The notes: generated by a model from the sequence alone, not told the origin. A stretch of DNA of 8,282 nt from Gammaproteobacteria bacterium (GCA_028293775.1 JAQGOD010000208.1:1-8282), one strand, 5' to 3'; positions 1 to 6,147 are shown, counted from the first letter of the stretch. Numbers and translations are program-made.

Positions 1-243
1 TCGCAGGTCGCCGCGGGCGCCCAAGCCTTTCAAAATTGAAAAGCTGAACACCAACAAAGGGACGATGGACAGCAAGGTGGTATACGCGAGGCTCATGGCG
101 CGAACGCTGATCTCACCCTGCAGCCAATCGCGCAGCAGCGCCGCCGGGTAGCGCACCGCGCGCAATACGGGCCCCCAGGGCGGCGGCATGGCGCGCGATC
201 CGGTGAACAGCCGATCTTCGAGGTTCTCAAACCAAGTAAACAT
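1..243 (-). CDS. YihY/BrkB family inner-membrane protein, N-terminal part (cut by window edge)
   Basis: The first 81 codons are visible, beginning MFTWFENLEDRLF; the gene continues beyond base 1. After a hydrophilic N-terminus, a GEISVRAMSLAYTTLLSIVP stretch (about residues 42-61) leads into a hydrophobic helix. This is characteristic of the YihY/BrkB family (once misnamed RNase BN), polytopic inner-membrane proteins whose molecular function is not firmly established. The ATG is preceded by a weak AAGG about nine bases upstream. The gene is divergent from the cobalamin-binding-protein homologue, leaving only 48 bp (or 21 bp with the longer start of that gene) for both promoters. The family call is confident. 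Nothing can be said about the missing C-terminal part. Confidence 0.85.
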   Translation of the reverse strand, partial: MFTWFENLEDRLFTGSRAMPPPWGPVLRAVRYPAALLRDWLQGEISVRAMSLAYTTLLSIVPLLVFSFSILKGLGARGDLR

Positions 244-291
244 GCACCGAGCCTTGCATGCCGGATGGGGTATGGCAAGATCGCGGCCCTG

Positions 292-1110
292 ATGTTCCCG
301 AGCCGCATCGTCTGTCTGACGGAAGAAACCACTGAAACGCTGTATCTGCTCGGCGAGGAACGGCGCATCGTCGGCATATCCGGCTTTACGGTCCGTCCGG
401 CGCGGGCGCGCAAAGAGAAGCCGAGAGTATCGGCATTCACCAGCGCGCGGATCGAGAAGATCACGGCATTGAAGCCGGATCTGGTATTGGGATTTTCCGA
501 TTTACAGGCCGACATCGCCGCGGACTTGATTCGCCGCGGCCTAAGCGTGCATGTATTCAATCAGCGCAGTATTGCCGAGATTCTGCAAATGATACTCATG
601 CTGGGCGCCATGGTGGGCTGCCACGCAAAGGCATCCGCGTTGGCCGCCACCCTCGAGAACGGTCTTGCCGCCATCCGCGCCGCCGCGGACAGACTCGTGC
701 GCAGGCCCCGCGTCTACTTCGAGGAGTGGGATGTGCCGCAGATCAGCGCGATCAAGTGGGTGTCGGAATTGGTTGAACTGGCGGTGGGCATAGACTGCTT
801 TCCCGAACTTGCACGGGAACCCTTGGGCAGGAATCGCATCATCGCCGATGGCGACGAGGTGTCGCGCCGCGCTCCGGACATCATCTTCGGATCTTGGTGC
901 GGAAAGAAATTCCGGCCCGATTCAGTGGCTGCCAGGCCCGCTTGGGACGCGATACCTGCGGTGCGCGACGGCCAACTTCATGAGATCAAATCATCCATTA
1001 TTTTGCAGCCAGGACCTGCGGCATTGAGCGAGGGCGTTCAGCTCATGCACGACTACATCATGCGCTGGGCGCAAGCTCAGGCGGTCAACAGCCTCAGCGC
1101 CTCGCGGTAA
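292..1110 (+). CDS. Cobalamin-binding protein homologue (BtuF-like fold), no signal peptide
   Basis: This is a 272-residue protein of the iron/B12 periplasmic-binding superfamily. Recognisable parts are the opening strand RIVCLTEETTETLYLLGE (residues 5-22), the lobe-1 segment KPDLVLGFSDLQADIAADLI (61-80), a central VYFEEWD and a later GSWCGKKFRP. These are typical of proteobacterial proteins annotated as cobalamin-binding. Family members normally deliver B12 to BtuCD, but here no Sec signal or lipobox precedes the first core strand, so either it acts in the cytoplasm or the annotated role does not hold. I chose the ATG at 292 because the family core begins immediately after it. An in-frame ATG at 265 would add nine residues (MGYGKIAAL). 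Neither start has a clear ribosome site. No btuC or btuD is visible nearby. The last 34 bases overlap the end of purC on the other strand. Confidence 0.82.
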   Translation: MFPSRIVCLTEETTETLYLLGEERRIVGISGFTVRPARARKEKPRVSAFTSARIEKITALKPDLVLGFSDLQADIAADLIRRGLSVHVFNQRSIAEILQMILMLGAMVGCHAKASALAATLENGLAAIRAAADRLVRRPRVYFEEWDVPQISAIKWVSELVELAVGIDCFPELAREPLGRNRIIADGDEVSRRAPDIIFGSWCGKKFRPDSVAARPAWDAIPAVRDGQLHEIKSSIILQPGPAALSEGVQLMHDYIMRWAQAQAVNSLSASR

Positions 1111-1976
1111 TTATCGCTGGTGCGGGCCAGGATCTCGGGCGGCAAATGCGGCGCCGGCGGTTTCTTGTTCCATTGCAACGACTCCAGATAATCGCGCACG
1201 AATTGCTTATCGAAACTCGGCGGGCTGATTCCCGGCTTGTACGAGGCCATCGGCCAGAATCGCGAAGAGTCCGGCGTCAGCACCTCATCGATCAAAAACA
1301 GCTGTCCGGACTTATCGACGCCGAATTCGAATTTGGTGTCCGCAATGATGATGTTGCGCGCGCGCGCATGTTCGGCGGCAAAGCGGTATACCTCGAGGGC
1401 AATGCGCCGGATATCATTTGCGCATTCCTTTCCGAGCAACTTGATGATTGCCTCAAAATCGATGTTTTCGTCGTGAGAGCCGGCCGGCGCTTTGGACGCG
1501 GGCGTAAATATGGGCTCCGGCAAGCGCTCTGCAATCCTCAAGCCCGCGGGCAGCGGGATGCCGCAGACTGAGCCATTGACTTTGTAGTCCTTGTAACCCG
1601 AGCCGATGAGATAGCCCCGCGCCACGGCTTCGATCGGCAATGCGGTTAATTTTTTGACGACCATGGCACGACCTGCCAGTTGCGCTCGTTCTTCGCCGTC
1701 GCTGATCACGTCCTCGACGCGCAGGTCGGATAGATGATTCGGGGTTATATGGCCGGTTCTCGCAAACCAGAACAGCGATATCTGAGTCAGCACCTGGCCT
1801 TTGAATGGGATGGGGTCGGGAAGCACCACATCGAATGCGGACAGCCGATCGGTGGCCACGATCAATAAATGACCGTCATCCACATCGTAAATATCGCGCA
1901 CCTTTCCCTGATGAATTTTCTTGAGACTTCGAATGCGGCTCTCGAAAAGCGGTGCCGAATGCGAATACTGTTCCAT
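1077..1976 (-). CDS. purC: Phosphoribosylaminoimidazole-succinocarboxamide synthase (SAICAR synthetase)
   Basis: PurC catalyses the ATP-dependent joining of CAIR and aspartate to give SAICAR in de novo purine synthesis, in the cytoplasm. The 299-residue product carries the N-terminal nucleotide-binding motif GKVRDIYDVDDGHLLIVATD (residues 24-43) followed by RLSAFDVVL. The SAICAR signature EAVARGYLIGSGYKDYK is in the middle, and the second signature LIDEVLTPDSSRFW comes later. The length fits the longer class of about 300 residues rather than the E. coli type of about 237. The open frame continues upstream, but family similarity begins just after MEQYSHSAPLFESRIRSL, so the ATG at 1976 was taken. 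A sigma70-like promoter lies 40-68 bases upstream. The gene is divergent from djlA, and its 3' end overlaps the convergent cobalamin-binding-protein gene by 34 bp. Confidence 0.96.
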   Translation of the reverse strand: MEQYSHSAPLFESRIRSLKKIHQGKVRDIYDVDDGHLLIVATDRLSAFDVVLPDPIPFKGQVLTQISLFWFARTGHITPNHLSDLRVEDVISDGEERAQLAGRAMVVKKLTALPIEAVARGYLIGSGYKDYKVNGSVCGIPLPAGLRIAERLPEPIFTPASKAPAGSHDENIDFEAIIKLLGKECANDIRRIALEVYRFAAEHARARNIIIADTKFEFGVDKSGQLFLIDEVLTPDSSRFWPMASYKPGISPPSFDKQFVRDYLESLQWNKKPPAPHLPPEILARTSDNYREALRLLTA

Positions 1977-2015
1977 GTGTAAGCGCTCGTGACTGCTACC
2001 ATTGAAGCCTCGGCG

Positions 2016-2044
2016 ATTGTGGCGGGACGGAGCGGATAGGTCAA
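2016..2044 (-). promoter_or_regulatory. Predicted sigma70 promoter of purC
   Basis: Read on the minus strand, TTGACC (2044-2039, five of six matches to the -35 consensus) is followed by exactly 17 bases and CACAAT (2021-2016, four of six matches to the -10 consensus). Transcription would start near 2009, giving a leader of about 33 nt before the purC ATG. The -35 box touches the likely djlA ribosome site on the other strand, so the two divergent genes share this short region. This is pattern matching only. Confidence 0.5.
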
Positions 2045-2049
2045 CGCGA

Positions 2050-2823
2050 ATGAGTTGGAAAGGCATTTTTTTTGGGGCATTGATCGGGCTGCTGATCACC
2101 AAAAGCGTTTGGGGCGCGGTGCTCGGAGCCATCATCGGCTATATGCTTGACCCGAGGGGCGCAGGAAGAGCGGCGATGGGGGACGGATCGACTTCGATTT
2201 CGATCTCGAGTGAGTTCTTCCGCACCACATTCGAGATCATGGGACATGTGGCCAAGTCCGACGGGCGCGTCTCCGAGGCGGAAATCGACGCGGCGCGCAG
2301 ACTCATGCAGGAATTGAACTTAGGCGCTGCCGACGTCGATGCTGCCATCGCCTGTTTCAGGGCCGGTAAATCGCCAGGCTACGATGCGGAACTGAGCATC
2401 GAGCGGTTGCGCGAGTCCTGCGGCCTGCGCTACGACCTGTTGCGCGCCTTCGTGGATCTGCAGTTGCGCGCGGCGCTCGCCGGCAATGGCATCTCCCCGC
2501 CGGCTCGCCGGATTCTGGCCGCGATAGCCGAACGCCTGGGGCTGTCAGCGCTCGAATTTGCGCACATGGAGGCATCGCTGCGCGCTAGACAGAAGCGAGG
2601 GAAGTCCGACAATTTGGCAGAATGCTATGCTGAACTCGAAGTCGAGGCAGAGATCAGCGATCAAGAGCTGGTCAAGGCTTATCGGCGGCAAATGAGCCGC
2701 CACCATCCTGATAAACTCGTCGCCAACGGCCTGCCGGAGTCGATGGCGCAAATGGCGAAGGAGAAAACTCAGCGTATCCAAGAGGCCTATGAAGGCATAC
2801 GCGCGGCGCGAGGTATGCGCTAA
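2050..2823 (+). CDS. djlA: Membrane-anchored DnaJ-like co-chaperone DjlA (TerB + J domain)
   Basis: This 257-residue protein has the DjlA architecture in order. First comes a single N-terminal transmembrane helix (about residues 5-31, glycine-rich, with [14 protein letters not shown]). A TerB-like helical domain follows (about 50-165, starting around [20 protein letters not shown]), then a linker and a C-terminal J domain (about 190-257) with the HPD motif at H219-P220-D221 inside [19 protein letters not shown] domains stimulate DnaK ATPase activity, and E. coli DjlA is 271 residues with the J domain facing the cytoplasm. I placed the start at 2050 because the membrane anchor begins there and GGATAGG (2034-2040) lies nine bases upstream; the frame is open from 2002. 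rpe follows after 5 bp, so co-transcription is likely. E. coli DjlA is tied to capsule/Rcs signalling, which cannot be inferred here. Confidence 0.93.
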   Translation: MSWKGIFFGALIGLLITKSVWGAVLGAIIGYMLDPRGAGRAAMGDGSTSISISSEFFRTTFEIMGHVAKSDGRVSEAEIDAARRLMQELNLGAADVDAAIACFRAGKSPGYDAELSIERLRESCGLRYDLLRAFVDLQLRAALAGNGISPPARRILAAIAERLGLSALEFAHMEASLRARQKRGKSDNLAECYAELEVEAEISDQELVKAYRRQMSRHHPDKLVANGLPESMAQMAKEKTQRIQEAYEGIRAARGMR

Positions 2824-2828
2824 CTATT

Positions 2829-3506
2829 ATGGGCATCATCATATCCCCGTCGATTCTATCGGCTGATTTCGCCCGCTTGGGCGAAGAAGTCGAATCGGTG
2901 CTCGCAGCCGGCGCCGACTGGATTCACTTCGATGTCATGGATAACCATTACGTTCCGAACCTGACCGTCGGTCCCGTGGTTTGCCAGGCGCTGCGTAAGG
3001 CCGGAGTAGTAGCGCCCATCGACGTGCACTTGATGGTGACGCCGGTCGATCCTTTGGTGATGGATTTTGCGAAAGCAGGCGCGACCCATATCAGTTTTCA
3101 TCCCGAGGCCACTTACCACGTGGATCGCACCATTCAACTCATCCGCCATTCGGGTTGCAACCCCGGACTGGTCTTCAACCCCGCAACCTCATTGAATTGG
3201 CTGGACTATGTGATCGATAAAATCGATATTATTTTATTGATGTCGGTGAATCCCGGGTTCGGGGGCCAGGAGTTCATTCCCGAAGTGCTTCCAAAGCTAA
3301 GCGAAGCACGCGCGCGGATCCGTGCCAGCGGCCGCGATATTCGCCTGGAAATCGACGGCGGCGTCAAGGTCGAGAACGCCGCCGGTATCGCCAAAGCGGG
3401 CGCCGACACATTCGTTGCGGGCTCGGCGATATTCGGCAGTTCCGATTATGCCCGCACGATTAGAGACATGCGGGCGCAGATAGAAAAAGGCTGCAAATCA
3501 GCCTGA
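2829..3506 (+). CDS. rpe: Ribulose-phosphate 3-epimerase
   Basis: Rpe interconverts ribulose 5-phosphate and xylulose 5-phosphate in the pentose phosphate pathway. The 225-residue TIM barrel is full length and carries the family motifs: [18 protein letters not shown] at the N-terminus, [12 protein letters not shown] (residues 33-44), VHLM at 66-69, [14 protein letters not shown] (138-151) and LEIDGGV (173-179). The metal ligands and acid/base residues H33, D35, H67 and D176 are all present. It follows djlA after five bases with no strong ribosome site (GAGG is about 15 bases upstream), so translation may depend partly on coupling to djlA. Its last codons contain the terminator hairpin that serves the convergent crp gene. 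The frequent downstream partner gph is absent. Confidence 0.97.
   Translation: MGIIISPSILSADFARLGEEVESVLAAGADWIHFDVMDNHYVPNLTVGPVVCQALRKAGVVAPIDVHLMVTPVDPLVMDFAKAGATHISFHPEATYHVDRTIQLIRHSGCNPGLVFNPATSLNWLDYVIDKIDIILLMSVNPGFGGQEFIPEVLPKLSEARARIRASGRDIRLEIDGGVKVENAAGIAKAGADTFVAGSAIFGSSDYARTIRDMRAQIEKGCKSA
3484..3504 (-). terminator. Intrinsic terminator of crp, embedded in the 3' end of rpe
   Basis: Read on the minus strand, AGGCTG, a five-base loop ATTTG, and CAGCCT form a perfect 6-bp stem followed by a run of five T, seven bases after the crp stop. On the plus strand the same hairpin is preceded by A residues and not followed by T, so it looks directional, serving crp only. It lies within the final codons of rpe. 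Confidence 0.7.
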
Positions 3507-3511
3507 ACGAC

Positions 3512-4273
3512 TTACTCGTCGTCCTCGTCATCCTCGTCCTCGTCATCATCATTCTGCTCGGTGCGGGTATGCTTCGCGCCGACTGTGTTTGCACCGGCTT
3601 TCACAGGAACGATGAGAGGACGTGTCTTCACCTTCGGTCTTGCGTTGAACACCACAATGGTTTTCCCGGTGGCGCGCAACAGCCCCTGCTCTTCCAAAAC
3701 TTTGAGAACCCGTCCGGCCATCTCGCGTGAACATCCAACCAAGCGCGACAGTTCTTGCCGGCTGACTTTGATCTGCATCCCTTCAGGATGCGTCATCGCA
3801 TCAGGCTCGCCGCACAAATCCATGATGGCATGAGCGACGCGGCCGGTGACATCGACAAAGGCCAGGTCGCCGAGCTTGCGGTTGGTGCGATCAAGTCGCG
3901 TTGCCAATTGCGTCGCCAATTCAAAAATCAAACCGGGGCTTTCGGCGGCGATTTGGCGAAAGCGCGGATAAGTCATTTCGGCCAGTTCCGATTGTTGGCG
4001 CGTGCGTACCCATGCGCTGCGGGTCGGCTGTTCGTAGAACAAGCCCATTTCCCCGAAGAACTGACCCTTGTTCAAGTAGGCGAGCACCATTTCATTGCCG
4101 TCTTCGTCCTCGATCATGACTTCGACGGAGCCCGAAATGATGTAATAAAGGATGTCCGGCAAATCGCCGGCGTGAATGATCACGGTCTTGGAAGGGACTG
4201 TCCGGATTCGGCAGTAGCTCAAGAAACGATTGATCGCTGGGATATCGCTTAAGGCTTTTGCCCCTTCTTCCAT
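3512..4273 (-). CDS. crp: CRP-family (cAMP receptor protein) transcriptional regulator with acidic C-terminal tail
   Basis: This 253-residue homologue of E. coli CRP / Pseudomonas Vfr / Xanthomonas Clp has a cyclic-nucleotide-binding domain (about residues 12-125), a dimerisation helix (about 112-138) and a winged helix-turn-helix (about 170-210). Equivalents of the E. coli cAMP contacts are G74, E75, R85, S86 and T130, but E. coli S128 is N131 here. The recognition helix SREMAGRVLK keeps the DNA-contacting R183, E184 and R188, so a TGTGA-type site is expected. E. coli CRP would end at about R212. This protein continues 41 residues through a Lys/Arg/Pro-containing linker and finishes with twelve uninterrupted Asp/Glu (242-253). 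The ATG at 4273 has GGGAG five bases upstream; an in-frame GTG at 4279 overlaps that site and is less likely. The gene lies downstream of coq7 and ends in its own terminator. Confidence 0.93.
   Translation of the reverse strand: MEEGAKALSDIPAINRFLSYCRIRTVPSKTVIIHAGDLPDILYYIISGSVEVMIEDEDGNEMVLAYLNKGQFFGEMGLFYEQPTRSAWVRTRQQSELAEMTYPRFRQIAAESPGLIFELATQLATRLDRTNRKLGDLAFVDVTGRVAHAIMDLCGEPDAMTHPEGMQIKVSRQELSRLVGCSREMAGRVLKVLEEQGLLRATGKTIVVFNARPKVKTRPLIVPVKAGANTVGAKHTRTEQNDDDEDEDDEDDE
3515..3550 (-). repeat. GAN-codon tract encoding the CRP poly-Asp/Glu tail
   Basis: Twelve consecutive codons of the form GAC, GAT or GAG encode D242-E253 of the CRP homologue. On the plus strand this reads as repeated CTC/GTC/ATC triplets, including GTCCTCGTC units. 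Such a tract can gain or lose whole codons by slippage without breaking the frame, so tail length may vary between strains (inference). Confidence 0.6.
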
Positions 4274-4388
4274 GTTCACTCCCGTTGGTTTTTTCGTCGG
4301 TTAAACGCCGATGCTGGCGCACGTTTTATTACATAAGTCCCGGAATCGCAAGCACTAACGGACCCCGGTAGGCATCCGGTAGCCGTAA
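4274..4388 (-). other. 115-bp coq7-crp intergenic region
   Basis: The gap holds an AT-rich island (about 4322-4335, minus strand TTATGTAATAAAA) that could contain the crp -10, but no -35 with good spacing was found. Close to the coq7 stop, CCGGTAG occurs twice (4365-4371 and 4376-4382), and an imperfect 14-base palindrome lies at 4371-4384. No intrinsic terminator for coq7 is evident, so read-through from coq7 into crp is possible. No TGTGA-N6-TCACA-like autoregulatory site was seen. Confidence 0.35.
4279..4283 (-). promoter_or_regulatory. Ribosome binding site that fixes the crp start
   Basis: GGGAG on the minus strand ends five bases before the ATG at 4273. The competing in-frame GTG (4279-4277) overlaps this element and would have no site of its own, so the ATG is preferred. 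Confidence 0.65.
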
Positions 4389-5027
4389 TCAGATCCAATA
4401 TGAGCCTCGGGTCATCAGCTGCGATGTTGCGCGCATCGCCAATGTGATGGGAAGGGGTAGGGCTTTACCACCCATGGAAGCGGCTTTCGCCCCGTGCCCC
4501 ACCTCATCGTGTCTCATCTGTTCCAGGATGGCGCGGCTGCGCACATCGCGGGGACTTAGGCGCCGTATATGCTCGCGCAAGTGCGATTCCACCTGTTTTT
4601 CCGTTTCCGCAATGAATCCTAGGCTGGTCCGATCCCCCAGTGCGCCTGCAAAGGCACCCAGGGCAAGAGACGCGAAGTACCATAGCGGGTTCAACAGGCT
4701 CGTGCGGCCCTTCAGTTCCTTCAGCCGCTGCTCGCACCAAGCCAAGTGATCGACCTCTTCGGCCGCGGCGTGCTGCATCGCGGATTTGACTTCGGCGTCG
4801 CGCGCGGTGAGGGCTTGCCCCTGATATAAGGCCTGCGCGGCGACCTCTCCGGAATGGTTGACTCGCATGAGTCGGGCCGATTCGGCGCGTTCCGACTCCT
4901 CGAGACTACCCGCACATTCGGGTTGCGGTACCTCCCTGGATGCTCGCGGACGAACTGTTAAGTTCTTGATAATTCTATCAATTTCACCAATTGCGCGGTC
5001 GATGCGATCGAAGCTGCGGGTATCCAT
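4389..5027 (-). CDS. coq7: Di-iron 5-demethoxyubiquinone hydroxylase (Coq7/UbiM-independent ubiquinone step)
   Basis: Coq7 hydroxylates 2-polyprenyl-3-methyl-6-methoxy-1,4-benzoquinone, the penultimate step of ubiquinone synthesis, as a peripheral membrane enzyme. The 212-residue protein shows the full carboxylate-bridged di-iron set: E61 in [16 protein letters not shown]91 and H94 in EEVDH, E143 in [10 protein letters not shown], and E175 and H178 in DEVGHGAKA. Residues 111-137 are hydrophobic and fit the membrane-associating helix. It replaces the flavin-dependent UbiF found in enterics. The N-terminal 45 residues are polar and variable. The ATG at 5027 has no Shine-Dalgarno sequence but sits six bases after a perfect TATAAT, suggesting a leaderless transcript. 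The gene is upstream of crp on the same strand and divergent from rplM. Confidence 0.95.
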   Translation of the reverse strand: MDTRSFDRIDRAIGEIDRIIKNLTVRPRASREVPQPECAGSLEESERAESARLMRVNHSGEVAAQALYQGQALTARDAEVKSAMQHAAAEEVDHLAWCEQRLKELKGRTSLLNPLWYFASLALGAFAGALGDRTSLGFIAETEKQVESHLREHIRRLSPRDVRSRAILEQMRHDEVGHGAKAASMGGKALPLPITLAMRATSQLMTRGSYWI

Positions 5028-5033
5028 GGATAC

Positions 5034-5044
5034 ATTATATTATA
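5034..5044 (-). promoter_or_regulatory. Overlapping double -10 box of coq7 (leaderless promoter candidate)
   Basis: The minus strand reads TATAATATAAT, two perfect -10 hexamers (5044-5039 and 5039-5034) sharing one T. The downstream box ends six bases before the coq7 ATG, which would put +1 on the A of the start codon; the upstream box would give about five bases of leader. Matches to a -35 element are weak at normal spacing. Confidence 0.5.
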
Positions 5045-5069
5045 GGTGCTGGGGCGCATCGAAGCGGGA

Positions 5070-5099
5070 CTGGCATCTGCGCGTGCCGTTCTGTACACT
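5070..5099 (+). promoter_or_regulatory. Candidate promoter of rplM-rpsI
   Basis: CTGGCA (5070-5075) and TACACT (5094-5099) are each four-of-six matches to sigma70 boxes, separated by 18 bases. A GGCAT/GTGCC dyad lies between and over them (5072-5087). The leader to rplM would be about 34 nt and contains CTTTCGC twice (starting near 5098 and 5107). The match is moderate and untested. Confidence 0.35.
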
Positions 5100-5139
5100 T
5101 TCGCGCCTTTCGCCAAGACCCATAACCTCTGAGAATTCC

Positions 5140-5568
5140 ATGTATACCGTATTTTCCAAGCCTGAAGAAACACGCGGCGACTGGTTTTTAGTCGACGCGG
5201 CAGGCAAGACTCTCGGCCGTCTGGCCTCCGAAATAGCACACCGGTTGAAGGGCAAGCACAAGCCGAATTATGCGCCGCATCAAGACCTGGGCGACCATAT
5301 CGTCGTGGTCAATGCCGGCGAGGTACGCGTCACGGGCGCGAAGCTCACCGACAAGTTCTACCACCAGCACACCGGCTACGTCGGCAACCTAAAGAGCATT
5401 TCACTGGGCAAGTTGCTGCAAGAGCACCCCGAGCGGGCGATTCAATTTGCCGTCAAGGGCATGTTGCCGAAGGGCCCTCTTGGCCGCCGCATGTATAAGA
5501 AGCTGCATGTGTTCGGCGGCAAAGATCATCCCCACCAAGCACAGCAGCCCAAGGCGCTGGAAATCTAA
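5140..5568 (+). CDS. rplM: 50S ribosomal protein L13
   Basis: The 142-residue product is exactly the length of E. coli L13. It carries the family features [20 protein letters not shown] near the N-terminus, [33 protein letters not shown] in the middle, and [20 protein letters not shown] followed by the C-terminal [14 protein letters not shown]13 binds 23S rRNA early in large-subunit assembly. The open frame extends far upstream through antisense coq7 sequence, but the true start is the ATG at 5140 by family alignment; its ribosome site is weak (GAGA about ten bases upstream). It forms the usual pair with rpsI, 13 bases downstream, and is divergent from coq7. Confidence 0.98.
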   Translation: MYTVFSKPEETRGDWFLVDAAGKTLGRLASEIAHRLKGKHKPNYAPHQDLGDHIVVVNAGEVRVTGAKLTDKFYHQHTGYVGNLKSISLGKLLQEHPERAIQFAVKGMLPKGPLGRRMYKKLHVFGGKDHPHQAQQPKALEI

Positions 5569-5581
5569 AGTAGGACAATCA

Positions 5582-5980
5582 ATGGCAAATGCAGCCAATT
5601 CTTTTTACGGCACCGGCCGCCGCAAAACATCCAGTGCGCGGGTTTATCTGCGCCAAGGCTCCGGCAAGGTTGTGATCAACGGCAGACCGTTGGATGAGTT
5701 CTTCGGCCGCGAAACAGGCCGGATGATCATTCAGCAGCCGTTCGGGGCGGTGCAACTTGATGGCAAGTTCGATGTCGAGGCTCATGTGGAAGGCGGCGGA
5801 ATTACCGGTCAAGCCGGTGCGATCCGCCACGGAATCACCCGCGCGTTGATGGCCTACGATGAAACTCTTCGATCGCCGCTGCGCAAAGCAGGTTTTGTGA
5901 CTCGCGATGCGCGTGAAGTCGAACGTAAGAAAGTGGGTCGCCGCAAGGCTCGCCGCGGCACTCAGTTCTCGAAACGTTAG
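5582..5980 (+). CDS. rpsI: 30S ribosomal protein S9
   Basis: The 132-residue product matches S9 throughout. [21 protein letters not shown] at the N-terminus is followed by [15 protein letters not shown], a glycine-rich [19 protein letters not shown] segment and the basic C-terminal tail [16 protein letters not shown]. That tail reaches the ribosomal P site and its final SKR contacts the P-site tRNA anticodon stem-loop. The ATG at 5582 follows AGGA (5572-5575) with a six-base spacer. The longer open frame upstream overlaps rplM and is not used. It is co-transcribed with rplM, and no terminator separates it from the tRNA-Gln gene 44 bases downstream. Confidence 0.98.
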   Translation: MANAANSFYGTGRRKTSSARVYLRQGSGKVVINGRPLDEFFGRETGRMIIQQPFGAVQLDGKFDVEAHVEGGGITGQAGAIRHGITRALMAYDETLRSPLRKAGFVTRDAREVERKKVGRRKARRGTQFSKR

Positions 5981-5981
5981 T

Positions 5982-6117
5982 CACGAGAGCGCCCCTTTCG
6001 CCTCCAGGGCTACGCGATCGGTTTTGGGGGATCGTCTAGTGGTAGGACAACGGTCTCTGACACCGTTTACCTAGGTTCGAATCCTAGTCCCCCAGCCAAA
6101 CAGGGCCCGCTCTCGTG
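5982..6117. repeat. 10-bp perfect inverted repeat flanking tRNA-Gln
   Basis: CACGAGAGCG (5982-5991), starting one base after the rpsI stop, is the exact reverse complement of CGCTCTCGTG (6108-6117). A T5981/G6118 wobble could extend the pairing. The right arm covers the loop and inner stem of the terminator at 6102-6123, so pairing across the tRNA and folding of the terminator hairpin exclude one another. Confidence 0.6.
6025..6098 (+). tRNA. tRNA-Gln, anticodon CUG, CCA encoded
   Basis: The cloverleaf is complete. The acceptor TGGGGGA (6025-6031) pairs with TCCCCCA (6088-6094), with discriminator G6095 and encoded CCA (6096-6098). The anticodon stem ACGGT/ACCGT encloses loop CTCTGAC with anticodon CTG at 6057-6059, reading CAG. 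The T arm CTAGG-TTCGAAT-CCTAG is intact. The U1-A72 acceptor pair is typical of bacterial tRNA-Gln and supports the identity. It lies 44 bases after rpsI and just before a terminator. Confidence 0.95.
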
Positions 6118-6130
6118 GGCCCTTTTCTTT
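6102..6130 (+). terminator. Intrinsic terminator after tRNA-Gln, 17 nt before kup
   Basis: AGGGCCCGC-TCTC-GTGGGCCCT forms a 9-bp stem (one G/T wobble) with a four-base loop at 6102-6123, followed by TTTCTTT. It begins four bases after the tRNA CCA. It should end the rplM-rpsI-tRNA transcript, but it also sits directly in front of kup. Confidence 0.85.
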
Positions 6131-6147
6131 AGGGTGTACGGATAAAG

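Noticed and set aside
93..560. A 155-codon minus-strand open frame over the start of the cobalamin-binding-protein gene
   Set aside because: It is composed of Arg/Ala/Cys/Ser-rich shadow sequence and overlaps both the recognised yihY start (different frame) and the real gene.
1146..1571. A 141-codon plus-strand open frame antisense to purC
   Set aside because: It is a shadow of the strongly supported purC gene and has no recognisable motif or ribosome site.
3515..3636. The CRP extension as a frameshift or lost-stop artefact
   Set aside because: The frame is continuous from the conserved domain, ends in a normal TAA and is followed within seven bases by a well-formed terminator, so the extension appears to be the native 3' end. 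An assembly error cannot be fully excluded.
3755..4252. A 165-codon plus-strand open frame antisense to crp
   Set aside because: It lies wholly within crp, which has clear family motifs, and its own sequence resembles no family; long antisense frames are expected in GC-rich genes.
4365..4384. CCGGTAG direct repeat near the coq7 stop as a terminator or operator
   Set aside because: It does not form a good hairpin, has no T run and is too short to assign to a regulator.
6025..6098. tRNA-Gln as an attachment site for an integrated element
   Set aside because: No integrase, no repeated tRNA 3' end and no foreign-looking genes lie downstream; kup follows directly.
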